NCBI GenBank assembly: GCA_902787415.1
Contig: CADAGG010000100.1
Span: forward strand, 1 to 7,369
Direction of reading: 5' to 3'
From: a methanogenic archaeon
GTDB lineage: Archaea; Thermoplasmatota; Thermoplasmata; Methanomassiliicoccales; Methanomethylophilaceae
DNA length: 7,369 bases
Part shown: positions 1 through 5,679 of the stretch, piece after piece
Numbering within the stretch: position 1 is the stretch's first letter
Layout: the number at the start of each line of letters is the position of its first letter
Position numbers and translations under genes: made by a program
Notes under the pieces: generated by a model
What the model was told of the DNA's origin: nothing
Seen by the model: the letters and a program-made list of their open reading frames with translations, nothing else
Databases searched by the model: none

Positions 1-170
1 GTACCCGGTCCGCATCCGACGTTCAGGATCTTCTTGAAACCCGAACCCAGGACTTCCGAATACAGCTTCCTCCATTTGCTCTGTTCCTTGTCGAGGGTCA
101 GGGATTTCTTGGTGTAACTGTCGAAAACTCCGCTCTCCTCCGAGAAGTAATCCCTGATGACTGTATCCAT
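1..170 (-). CDS. Class I SAM-dependent methyltransferase, N-terminal part (cut by window edge)
   Basis: The minus strand reads an open frame from an ATG at 170-168 to the window edge, giving 56 complete codons and part of a 57th. After about 47 mainly polar, aromatic-containing residues it reaches ILNVGCGPG (residues 48-56), which is motif I of class I (Rossmann-fold) methyltransferases, the loop that binds S-adenosylmethionine. The rest of the protein lies outside the window, so the substrate cannot be judged. The distance from start to motif I (about 50 residues) and the character of the N-terminus resemble the complete methyltransferase at 4893-5648, so the two may be paralogues. No good Shine-Dalgarno sequence precedes the ATG; an AT-rich TATA-like stretch lies 12-30 nt upstream, which would fit a leaderless message. 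The usual Asp in motif I (LDVG) is Asn here, a tolerated variation. Confidence 0.82.
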   Translation of the reverse strand, partial: MDTVIRDYFSEESGVFDSYTKKSLTLDKEQSKWRKLYSEVLGSGFKKILNVGCGPG

Positions 171-181
171 GGTAACACGAA

Positions 182-200
182 TTTTATAATTCGTATTTAT
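182..200 (-). promoter_or_regulatory. Possible TATA-type promoter for the methyltransferase at 1-170
   Basis: The 60-nt spacer between the EamA stop (231) and this methyltransferase start (170) is AT-rich. On the minus strand it contains ATAAATACGA (200-191) and TTATAAAA (189-182), either of which could act as an archaeal TATA box. The upstream one would place the transcript start near 172-175, giving a leaderless or nearly leaderless mRNA. Sequence composition is the only evidence. Confidence 0.3.
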
Positions 201-230
201 CATTATTCTGCTGTCACGGACTCTGCCGGC

Positions 231-1088
231 TCAGTAAAGCATCATCAGCGTGCCCGCCACGATGAGGATCAGTCCCGCCAGTGCACGCCGGTTCAGACGC
301 TCACCGAACAGGAAGAAGGCGAACACGACGGCGACCAATATGCTGAGCTTGTCTATCGGCACGACGACACTTGCTGGTCCGGTCTGCAGTGCGCGGTAGA
401 AACACAGCCACGAGGCCCCGGTGGCCAGGCCCGAGGCTATCACGAAGCCCATCGCCTTACGCGGGATGCCCCGGATCTCGTCCTGCTTCCCGACCACGTA
501 GACCATCATCCATGACATGGCGAGGACCACCAGCGTACGTATGGCGGTGCCCAGGGTGGACTCGACGCCCTCGATGCCCACCTTCCCGAAAATTGATGTC
601 AGCGCCGCGAACACCGCTGAACCGATCGCATAAAGGAGCCAGGGGCCGCCAGCCACCTTCTCGGCATCCTTCTTCTCGATCATGGCCATCGTACCTATGG
701 CGATGAATACGATTCCGGCGGCGCCCCATGGCGATAGGCCCTCCCCGAGGATCAGAACGGCCAGGATCACGGTCATGACGATACTCGACTTGTCTATGGG
801 AACAACCTTGTTGACGTTGCCCTTCTCGAGTGCCTTGAAATAGCACAGCCATGAGGCTCCGGTAGTGAGTCCGGACAGGAACAGGAACAGGAATGTGTTG
901 GAGGATATTTCCGATATACCGCTCTGTGATCCAATGAGGAAAACCATCAGCCAGGCGAATACCGTAACTACCACGGTACGAAGAGCTGTTACTACCGTGG
1001 AATCGATATCTCTGATGCCCATTTTCGCAAGTATCGATGTGATACCTGCAAAAAATGCGGATAATATCGCAAACATCAGCCAATCCAT
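231..1088 (-). CDS. EamA/DMT-superfamily membrane transporter, internally duplicated
   Basis: This 285-residue integral membrane protein has about ten hydrophobic segments and belongs to the EamA (DUF6) drug/metabolite transporter superfamily. Such proteins exchange or export small metabolites across the cytoplasmic membrane; the substrate is not readable from sequence. Two EamA units are visible, residues 1-137 and 149-285. They align end to end without gaps, at roughly 40-45% identity by eye. Each carries TGASWLC near its middle followed by VVPIDK, then a GE pair (LGEGL and FGERL) before the last helix. A charged linker (EKKDAEK) joins them. Each unit resembles the short single-domain archaeal/bacterial EamA proteins of about 140 residues, so a tandem fusion of such a gene is likely. 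The start is the ATG at 1088-1086, just before a typical first helix (MDWLMFAILSAFFAG); only a weak SD-like AAGTGA precedes it. A long leader may lie upstream. Family assignment is firm, function open. Confidence 0.9.
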   Translation of the reverse strand: MDWLMFAILSAFFAGITSILAKMGIRDIDSTVVTALRTVVVTVFAWLMVFLIGSQSGISEISSNTFLFLFLSGLTTGASWLCYFKALEKGNVNKVVPIDKSSIVMTVILAVLILGEGLSPWGAAGIVFIAIGTMAMIEKKDAEKVAGGPWLLYAIGSAVFAALTSIFGKVGIEGVESTLGTAIRTLVVLAMSWMMVYVVGKQDEIRGIPRKAMGFVIASGLATGASWLCFYRALQTGPASVVVPIDKLSILVAVVFAFFLFGERLNRRALAGLILIVAGTLMMLY

Positions 1089-1105
1089 ACTCGTTCACTT
1101 CGCTC

Positions 1106-1201
1106 GAATGGTTATGTATCTGTGTCTCGAACATACGCTGATTGGTAGGTATTTCCGTTTTCGAGGTGGTTTTTGTGGCTCTAACCATTCTATCGGAGCC
1201 A
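1106..1201 (-). promoter_or_regulatory. Possible structured 5' leader of the EamA transporter (hairpin plus pseudoknot-type complement)
   Basis: Read as minus-strand RNA, TGGCTC (1201-1196) pairs with GAGCCA (1181-1176) around a 14-nt loop. The loop contains GAATGGTTA (1190-1182), which is perfectly complementary to TAACCATTC (1114-1106), ending 17 nt before the EamA ATG. A further 5-bp pair, CTCGA (1165-1161) with TCGAG (1130-1126), falls between. Together these would form an H-type pseudoknot whose second stem sits just ahead of the translation start. No known riboswitch class is recognised. One 9-bp complement in a region this size can occur by chance, so this is a candidate only. Confidence 0.25.
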
Positions 1202-1235
1202 TAGATATCTCAGAGAGTCAACGATACTAGTAATA

Positions 1236-1249
1236 CCTTTTTATTATAG
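1236..1249 (-). promoter_or_regulatory. Possible TATA box for the EamA transporter
   Basis: The minus strand reads CTATAATAAAAAGG here, a good archaeal TATA-like element. Initiation about 25 nt downstream would fall near 1212, just before the structured segment 1201-1106, and would give a leader of about 120 nt. The box is flanked by short inverted arms, ACCT (1235-1238) and AGGT (1248-1251). There is no independent support. Confidence 0.3.
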
Positions 1250-1270
1250 GTGTGCTTTTGTTAATAACAA

Positions 1271-1320
1271 TCTAAAATTAGAACATAAACAGTATTACGA
1301 AAAGTAATCTTTTTATGTTC
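1271..1320 (+). promoter_or_regulatory. Promoter/operator candidate of the uptake operon: nested inverted repeats over a TATA-like element
   Basis: GAACATAAA (1281-1289) is perfectly inverted as TTTATGTTC (1312-1320). Inside it ATTAC (1294-1298) is inverted as GTAAT (1304-1308) around GAAAA. The two arm pairs share almost the same centre (about 1301), so this is one 40-bp interrupted dyad. A smaller dyad, TCTAA-AA-TTAGA, adjoins it at 1271-1282. The right arm overlaps the best TATA-like run (CTTTTTATG, 1309-1317), which would start transcription near 1338, about 24 nt before the ATG at 1362. A repressor bound here would block TBP, as expected for a metal-repressed uptake operon. The regulator is not identified. 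Confidence 0.45.
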
Positions 1321-1361
1321 ATACAAATTACATCCGTTGCCAAGTGCAGGAGTTTGACCAT

Positions 1362-2879
1362 ATGAACAAAACAAAAACCGGAATGATGGCTGTCTTCGCG
1401 ATTATGTTGATGCTTGCCACCTTAGCGGTAGCTTTAATCCCTGCAGGGGAAAGCGAAGCGGTATCCTCTTCCGGCTCCCCCGCTAACTACCAGGACGCAA
1501 AAATGTGGGTTCTGGGTAATGCGGACGGAGACACGAATATCGATACTGATGACAAGAGTGTGATTACCAGCAAGATCGGTACCCCCGTGGCCGACGCACC
1601 CATGTGCGACGCCAACCGCGACGGTTCCATCACTGCCGACGATGTCACATTCGTAGAGTCTCTGATCGACGGAACCGCCGATTACTGTTACTATTACAAC
1701 GTTGACGGAGCTATCTGCAAGTTCACCTTCTACGATAAAATCAACACCGTCGTCCTCCACAGGTGCGTCGTAAGGTCCGCTACAATCCTTGCCAACTTCG
1801 ACTCCAACGTCACTATCGTCGGAATGGACAGCGCTCCTTACGGAGAGGTCGAGTTCAATGTTGCGACCAACTATCCTGGATGCGAGAACGTGGGCGTCCT
1901 CAAGGAAATCTCCAAAGAGAACTGCGCCACATTCGTCAGCGAGTACCAGCACGACGAGTACGGCTTCGTAATCCTCGTGGGTACCATAGACTACTACCTC
2001 ACCAACCTCGAATCCTGGGCAGACGAGTACGGATTCCAGGTCGTCCGTATCCCCACCTGGGAGCACCACCCCACCGAGGGACTGCTCACCACCGCCTACC
2101 TGTTCGCAGGCTGCGGAAACTCCAGCGGTCCCGGAGACGGAGACTGCTGGCAGCACGCTCAGAAGTATGCGGATTGGGCATTCGGAATCCTTGACAAGAT
2201 CAGGGCCAAATCCACCACCATCCCTGAGGCAGACAGGCTCAAGGTCCTCGGAGTCTACACGACCACCAAGAACTACGAGCACGTCAACCACACCCGCGGT
2301 CCCGGTTCCGGAGATTACGAGAACTTCGCGGATGCAGGGGGAAACAACATCGCCACCAGGTTCGGACCCGGTTCCAAGGCCGATTGGACCATGGAGAACA
2401 TCGCCTCCTACTGCGGCGATCTCGACGTCCTCATCCTCATGAGCGCCAACTGCTTCTCCACCAACGCTTTCAACGTCACTGAGGACATGAAAGAGCTCAC
2501 TGAGAAGATGGACGGCTACGTGAAGAAGGGCTGCAAGGTCTACGCTATGTCCTGGGCACTCAACGGTGCACCGTTCACCGTCCAGATGGTATACTACGCC
2601 AAGATCTTCATGCCGAACGACACCGCCCTTCAGGCAGAACTCCCCACCATGGAGCAGGCCTGGGCCAAATACCTCGAACTGATCGGATGGAACAGCCGTA
2701 CCGACATCTCGCTCGATATCCAGAAGGTCTGCAGCGATGTCGACGCCCCCGGCGTCACCACTATGGACCCCAACAACAGCGGCGGAGGCTCCATCAACAT
2801 GACCCTCGTCGGAGGGGCTGCAGCGGCCGCAGTGATCATCATTGCGATCCTCGCATTCGCCTTCATGAGGAAGAAGTAA
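1362..2879 (+). CDS. Dockerin-containing, membrane-anchored ABC substrate-binding protein (FecB/BtuF-like)
   Basis: This protein likely captures a metal chelate (siderophore, haem-like or corrinoid) at the outer face of the membrane and delivers it to the permease and ATPase encoded next. The ATG at 1362 is chosen over an in-frame GTG at 1344 because GGAG (1349-1352) lies 9 nt before it and the product then begins with a clean signal peptide: Lys3, Lys5, hydrophobic 8-26, possible cleavage after ESEA (33). Residues 52-104 hold two F-hand calcium loops, N53-D64 (NADGDTNIDTDD) and D83-D94 (DANRDGSITADD), forming a type I dockerin. From about 127 the chain resembles the helical-backbone periplasmic-binding-protein fold (TILANFDSNVTIVGMDS; later WTMENIASYCGDLDVLILM). 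A Gly/Ser linker and a single helix (about 479-501, ending FMRKK) anchor the C-terminus. The mature protein has 12 cysteines and an E234-H235-H236 motif. At 505 residues it is longer than typical FecB/BtuF. The substrate is inferred only from the neighbours. Confidence 0.85.
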   Translation: MNKTKTGMMAVFAIMLMLATLAVALIPAGESEAVSSSGSPANYQDAKMWVLGNADGDTNIDTDDKSVITSKIGTPVADAPMCDANRDGSITADDVTFVESLIDGTADYCYYYNVDGAICKFTFYDKINTVVLHRCVVRSATILANFDSNVTIVGMDSAPYGEVEFNVATNYPGCENVGVLKEISKENCATFVSEYQHDEYGFVILVGTIDYYLTNLESWADEYGFQVVRIPTWEHHPTEGLLTTAYLFAGCGNSSGPGDGDCWQHAQKYADWAFGILDKIRAKSTTIPEADRLKVLGVYTTTKNYEHVNHTRGPGSGDYENFADAGGNNIATRFGPGSKADWTMENIASYCGDLDVLILMSANCFSTNAFNVTEDMKELTEKMDGYVKKGCKVYAMSWALNGAPFTVQMVYYAKIFMPNDTALQAELPTMEQAWAKYLELIGWNSRTDISLDIQKVCSDVDAPGVTTMDPNNSGGGSINMTLVGGAAAAAVIIIAILAFAFMRKK

Positions 2880-2901
2880 ACCTTTCTCCAAACCCCTTAA
2901 C

Positions 2902-2925
2902 GGCATGGCCGCCTCCGGCCATGCC
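2902..2925 (+). repeat. Perfect 10-bp stem-loop between binding protein and permease genes
   Basis: GGCATGGCCG (2902-2911) and CGGCCATGCC (2916-2925) form a perfect stem around the loop CCTC, 22 nt after the binding-protein stop and 21 nt before the permease ATG at 2947. No T-run follows, so a strong terminator is unlikely. Such intercistronic hairpins commonly protect the upstream message or cause partial read-through, so that more binding protein than permease is made. An in-frame ATG at 2905 lies inside the stem, which argues against its use as the permease start. Confidence 0.6.
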
Positions 2926-2946
2926 ACAGATCTCTCTGCGGATAAC

Positions 2947-3510
2947 ATGACATCAACAGAATCAAACAAAACGAAACCGAATGAGGACGGTGTAGAGGAA
3001 ATCATCGACTCATATTCTGCCATCCGCAGAAAGAAGGTCCTCGGACTCATCTTATACCTAGCAATACTCGTTCTGGCCGCGGGCATCGGAATGGGTATGG
3101 GATCGTACAAGATCTCTTTTGCCCGCGTCTATGAAGTGATTCTCATCCATCTCACCAATCTCGGTGACGGACTCACCAGCCTCGACATGAAGGTCGTCTG
3201 GAACGAGCGCCTGCCACGTCTCCTCTGTGCAATTTCCATAGGTCTGGGTCTTGGAGCAGCAGGTGCCGCGATGCAGAGCATGATGAAGAATCCCCTGGCC
3301 GACCCATACACCACGGGTATATCCTCCGGTGCGGGATTCGGAGCAATCCTCGCCATATGTACCGGAATCGCCTTCGTCAGCGGACCGTACGGAATCGTCG
3401 TCAACGCATTCATCTTCGCGTTGGTCCCCGCAGCGATTATCCTGTTCCTCTCCACCTTCAAAAAGCCGTCATGTACATCTTCAACGCGATGCAGTCCTAC
3501 ATCATGCTGA
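2947..3510 (+). CDS. 5' open frame of the broken permease (helices 1-5)
   Basis: If translated alone this gives 187 residues. The N-terminus is a polar, acidic cytoplasmic segment of about 28 residues, longer than in BtuC. Hydrophobic helices follow, with the family signatures RLPRLL at 88-93, then GAAGAAMQS and NPLADP at 115-120, and SSGAGFGAI. From residue 174 the reading is out of frame (PSCTSSTRC and on to a stop), so the last 14 residues are not homologous to the family. Confidence 0.6.
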   Translation: MTSTESNKTKPNEDGVEEIIDSYSAIRRKKVLGLILYLAILVLAAGIGMGMGSYKISFARVYEVILIHLTNLGDGLTSLDMKVVWNERLPRLLCAISIGLGLGAAGAAMQSMMKNPLADPYTTGISSGAGFGAILAICTGIAFVSGPYGIVVNAFIFALVPAAIILFLSTFKKPSCTSSTRCSPTSC

Positions 3511-4004
3511 TCTCCAGCGACGAGAAGACCGCGTCCGCTTTCGAATGGACGGTCGGAACCCTCAACAAGGCCAGCTGGGACAATTTCGGCATCATCTTCG
3601 GTGTGGCCATCGTCGGTTCCTGTCTCCTCTTCATGCTCGCCAGATATCTTAACGCACTCAACTCCGGAGACAACTACGCCAGGACCCTGGGAATCAACGT
3701 CGAGCACATACGCATCATCATCCTGATCATCATCTCGATCATTGCGGCAGGCATCGTCAGCTTCACCGGAATCATAGGATTCGTCGGTCTGGTCGGACCC
3801 CACATGGCCCGTATCCTGCTGGGATCCGACAACAAGTACCTGATCCCCGGATCGATGCTCACCGGCGCCACCCTGATGGTCGTGGCAGACATGTTAGCCA
3901 AAGCGTTCACCGCCACCCCGGTTCACATCGGAATCGTCACCGCAATGTTCGGCGGACCGCTGTTCCTGTACCTCATCATGAGGCAGAAGAAGGATTCGTG
4001 GTAA
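3471..4004 (+). CDS. 3' open frame of the broken permease (helices 6-10)
   Basis: The homologous frame resumes at 3465; the first ATG in it is at 3471 (MYIFNAMQS). Signatures of the C-terminal half of FecCD permeases are clear: WTVGTLNKASW, LNALNSGDNYARTLGINV, then GFVGLVGPHMAR, the ADMLAKAF segment and PVHIGIVTAMFGGPLF. The frame overlaps the 5' frame by 40 nt and has no Shine-Dalgarno sequence before 3471, so independent translation is doubtful unless coupled. It ends 1 nt before the ATPase ATG. Confidence 0.6.
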   Translation: MYIFNAMQSYIMLISSDEKTASAFEWTVGTLNKASWDNFGIIFGVAIVGSCLLFMLARYLNALNSGDNYARTLGINVEHIRIIILIIISIIAAGIVSFTGIIGFVGLVGPHMARILLGSDNKYLIPGSMLTGATLMVVADMLAKAFTATPVHIGIVTAMFGGPLFLYLIMRQKKDSW

Positions 4005-4005
4005 A

Positions 4006-4896
4006 ATGGGAATCGAAGTCAGAAACCTGGGAGTCTCATACGGGAACCACTGCGTATTCAAGGACATCAACCTTGATATCAACGAGGCTAACCTCACCTG
4101 CATCCTCGGACCCAACGGGGTGGGGAAATCCACCTTCATGTACTGCCTGAACAAGCTGCTGAAGCCCACGGAGGGCACCGTCACCATCAACGGGAAAGAC
4201 GTGGCCCAGACATCCTTCAAGGAACTGTCGAAGATCATGAGCTTCGTCCCCCATTCGGAGGATGCCACCTTCAGCATGTCGGTCATGGATACCGTGCTGA
4301 TGGGGAGGCATCCCCACGCGGGAGCGGTCCTCACCAAACACGATCTCAAGATCGCAGCGGAGAACATCAGACTGCTCGGCATCGCGGACCTCTCCAACAG
4401 GATGCTCGACGAGCTGTCAGCCGGACAGCGCCAGAGGGCCATGATCGCCAGAGGACTCTCGCAGGAGCCCAAGATCCTCCTGCTGGACGAACCCACGGCC
4501 AATCTGGATGTGAAGTACCAGATGCTTGTCATGAAGATGCTGCGCGACATCGCGCGCATCAAGAACATCACTGTCATCGTGATCTGCCACGACCTCAATG
4601 TCACCTCGATGTACGCCGACCGCATCATCCTGATGCACAACGGGGGCGTGTATGCGGACGGCACCTCGGAGGAGGTTCTGACCGCGGAGAACGTGAAGAA
4701 GGTCTACGGCGTGGATTGCGAGGTCAGTACCCTCCAGGGCAGACCTCACGTCGCACTGCGCGACGGCAAGGAGGTCGATTCCCGCATCATCGATCTCTCC
4801 GAGATAGTCGGCGACGACGGCTGTGCGGTGAACGACAAGGACATCGAGGAGATCGAGAACGAACTGTCGAATGAGGCCCAGGAGGAGCTTCAGTGA
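4006..4896 (+). CDS. ABC transporter ATPase, FecE/BtuD type (iron-siderophore/haem/corrinoid importer)
   Basis: This 296-residue cytoplasmic ATPase would power the permease encoded just before it. Motifs in order: Walker A GPNGVGKST (35-43), signature LSAGQRQR (137-144), Walker B with catalytic Glu ILLLDEPT (157-164), D-loop NLD (166-168) and switch His195 (CHDLN). All residues needed for ATP hydrolysis are present. Two departures from consensus are visible: the Q-loop Gln is replaced by His83 (SFVPHSEDATF), and the signature has Ala139 in place of the first Gly. After the usual FecE end (about 255) there is an extra acidic tail rich in Glu and Asp. The ATG at 4006 follows the permease stop by one base, indicating translational coupling, and the 3' end overlaps the methyltransferase start. 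The broken permease may leave this subunit without a full partner, unless another permease in the genome serves it. Confidence 0.93.
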   Translation: MGIEVRNLGVSYGNHCVFKDINLDINEANLTCILGPNGVGKSTFMYCLNKLLKPTEGTVTINGKDVAQTSFKELSKIMSFVPHSEDATFSMSVMDTVLMGRHPHAGAVLTKHDLKIAAENIRLLGIADLSNRMLDELSAGQRQRAMIARGLSQEPKILLLDEPTANLDVKYQMLVMKMLRDIARIKNITVIVICHDLNVTSMYADRIILMHNGGVYADGTSEEVLTAENVKKVYGVDCEVSTLQGRPHVALRDGKEVDSRIIDLSEIVGDDGCAVNDKDIEEIENELSNEAQEELQ

Positions 4897-5648
4897 GCGA
4901 CACGTACATAGAAGAGTTCCATGAGCTGTGGACGGGACGCGCTCAGAGCTACAGCGGGACCGTACTGTCCCAGATCGAGAACGGAACGTATGTCAGGTGG
5001 CTCGAGGAAGCACTCAGGGACCTCCCCAAGGATCGCAGACTGAAAGTGCTCGATGTGGGCTGCGGACCCGGTTTCTTCTCGGTGATATTGGGAAGGCTGG
5101 GACATGATGTCACCGGCATCGATTACAACGAGGAGATGTGCAGGACCGCGACCGAAAACTGCGACTCTTACGGCGTCCCGGCCACCTTCCTGACCATGGA
5201 TGCGCACAACCTCGAATTCGAGGACGGATCCTTCGATCTCGTGGTATCCCGCGATGTCCTGTGGAACCTCGACGACCCCGGAAGGGTCTACGAGGAGATG
5301 CTGAGGGTCCTGCGCCCGGGAGGCAAACTCACCGTCTTCGACGGCAACTTCTACCTCTATGCCCACGACCGTGCCTACGAGAGCATGAACGTGGAGAGAC
5401 ATATCGAGATCTATCACAAGGACGAGCCCGACTGCAGGGAACGTCTGCTCCGCGTGGCGGATATGGCGACCAGACTGCCTGCCGCCAAGGAGAGGAGACC
5501 CCAGTGGGACGCTGCCCACCTCATCGGCCTGGGTGCATCGAGGGTTTCCACGGTGTCCTACCCGGACAACATGATACAATTCTGCGAGAACGGCAGGACG
5601 GCCCATCTCCCGTTCATTTTTGCCGTATCGGCATTCAAAAAGGAATGA
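4893..5648 (+). CDS. Class I SAM-dependent methyltransferase co-transcribed with the ABC importer
   Basis: This 251-residue soluble methyltransferase starts with GTG at 4893, overlapping the ATPase stop in GTGA and preceded by a strong Shine-Dalgarno GGAGGA (4881-4886) at 6-nt spacing. It therefore belongs to the operon. The N-terminus (ELWTGRAQSYSG) is typical of the UbiE/Methyltransf_11 group. Motif I is VLDVGCGPG (52-60), the SAM ribose-binding acid is Asp77 (VTGIDYN), motif II/post-II is FDLVVSRDVLWNL and motif III is LRPGG. The C-terminal third, with many charged residues and a short region around AHLPFIFAVSAF, likely shapes the substrate pocket. The acceptor cannot be named. Because it sits in an importer operon, modification of the imported chelator, a tetrapyrrole or a quinone-like molecule is plausible but only inferred. 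Its N-terminal design resembles the methyltransferase cut by the left edge. Confidence 0.9.
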   Translation: MSDTYIEEFHELWTGRAQSYSGTVLSQIENGTYVRWLEEALRDLPKDRRLKVLDVGCGPGFFSVILGRLGHDVTGIDYNEEMCRTATENCDSYGVPATFLTMDAHNLEFEDGSFDLVVSRDVLWNLDDPGRVYEEMLRVLRPGGKLTVFDGNFYLYAHDRAYESMNVERHIEIYHKDEPDCRERLLRVADMATRLPAAKERRPQWDAAHLIGLGASRVSTVSYPDNMIQFCENGRTAHLPFIFAVSAFKKE

Positions 5649-5653
5649 TTCGA

Positions 5654-5673
5654 CAGGCCCCGCACGGGGCCTG
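5654..5673. terminator. GC-rich hairpin between convergent genes, possible bidirectional terminator
   Basis: CAGGCCCC (5654-5661) pairs with GGGGCCTG (5666-5673) around GCAC; a ninth G-C pair can close a tighter loop. It fills most of the 31-nt gap between the methyltransferase stop (5648) and the convergent gene's stop (5680). On the minus strand a T-rich run (TTCCTTTTT, about 5643-5635) follows; on the plus strand only a short T-run (GGTTTC) does. Archaeal terminators depend more on U-tracts than on hairpins, so the function is moderately supported by position only. Confidence 0.45.
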
Positions 5674-5679
5674 CCGGTT

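Larger units (their letters stand above)
2947..4004 (+). pseudogene. FecCD/BtuC-family ABC permease, broken by a central frameshifting deletion
   Basis: The locus encodes both halves of a FecCD-type permease, the membrane channel of iron-siderophore/haem/cobalamin importers, but in different frames. Frame 1 runs from ATG 2947 to a stop at 3510; the homologous sequence leaves it at STFKK (codon ending 3465) and resumes in the next frame as AVMYIFNAMQS (from 3465). Comparison with the family pattern shows that the segment normally linking these parts (a polar stretch ending in a LAG-type motif at the start of the sixth helix, about 11 residues) is absent. Changing frame alone therefore would not restore the protein. 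A deletion whose length is 1 modulo 3 (for example 31, 34 or 37 nt) explains both facts. The break follows a run of five A (3460-3464). The flanking binding protein and ATPase frames are intact, so the lesion is recent, an assembly error, or tolerated. The start at 2947 avoids the hairpin upstream; its SD is weak. Confidence 0.8.

Noticed and set aside
457..1188. A 243-codon minus-strand frame covering the EamA gene and its upstream spacer
   Set aside because: It is a different frame from the transporter. The product is Arg/His/Gly-rich and lacks hydrophobic segments, so it is an overlapping-frame artefact.
1434..3110. A 558-codon open frame on the minus strand, antisense to the binding-protein gene
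   Set aside because: Its product is low-complexity (rich in Val, Gly, Asp, Glu) with no domain or signal. It mirrors the codon bias of the plus-strand gene, which has a signal peptide, dockerin, anchor and an SD.
3460..3466. Programmed -1 frameshift at the A-run in the permease
   Set aside because: The heptamer C-AAA-AAG is not a full slippery site, no downstream stimulatory structure stands out, and a shifted product would still miss the conserved segment before helix 6. A deletion explains the data better.
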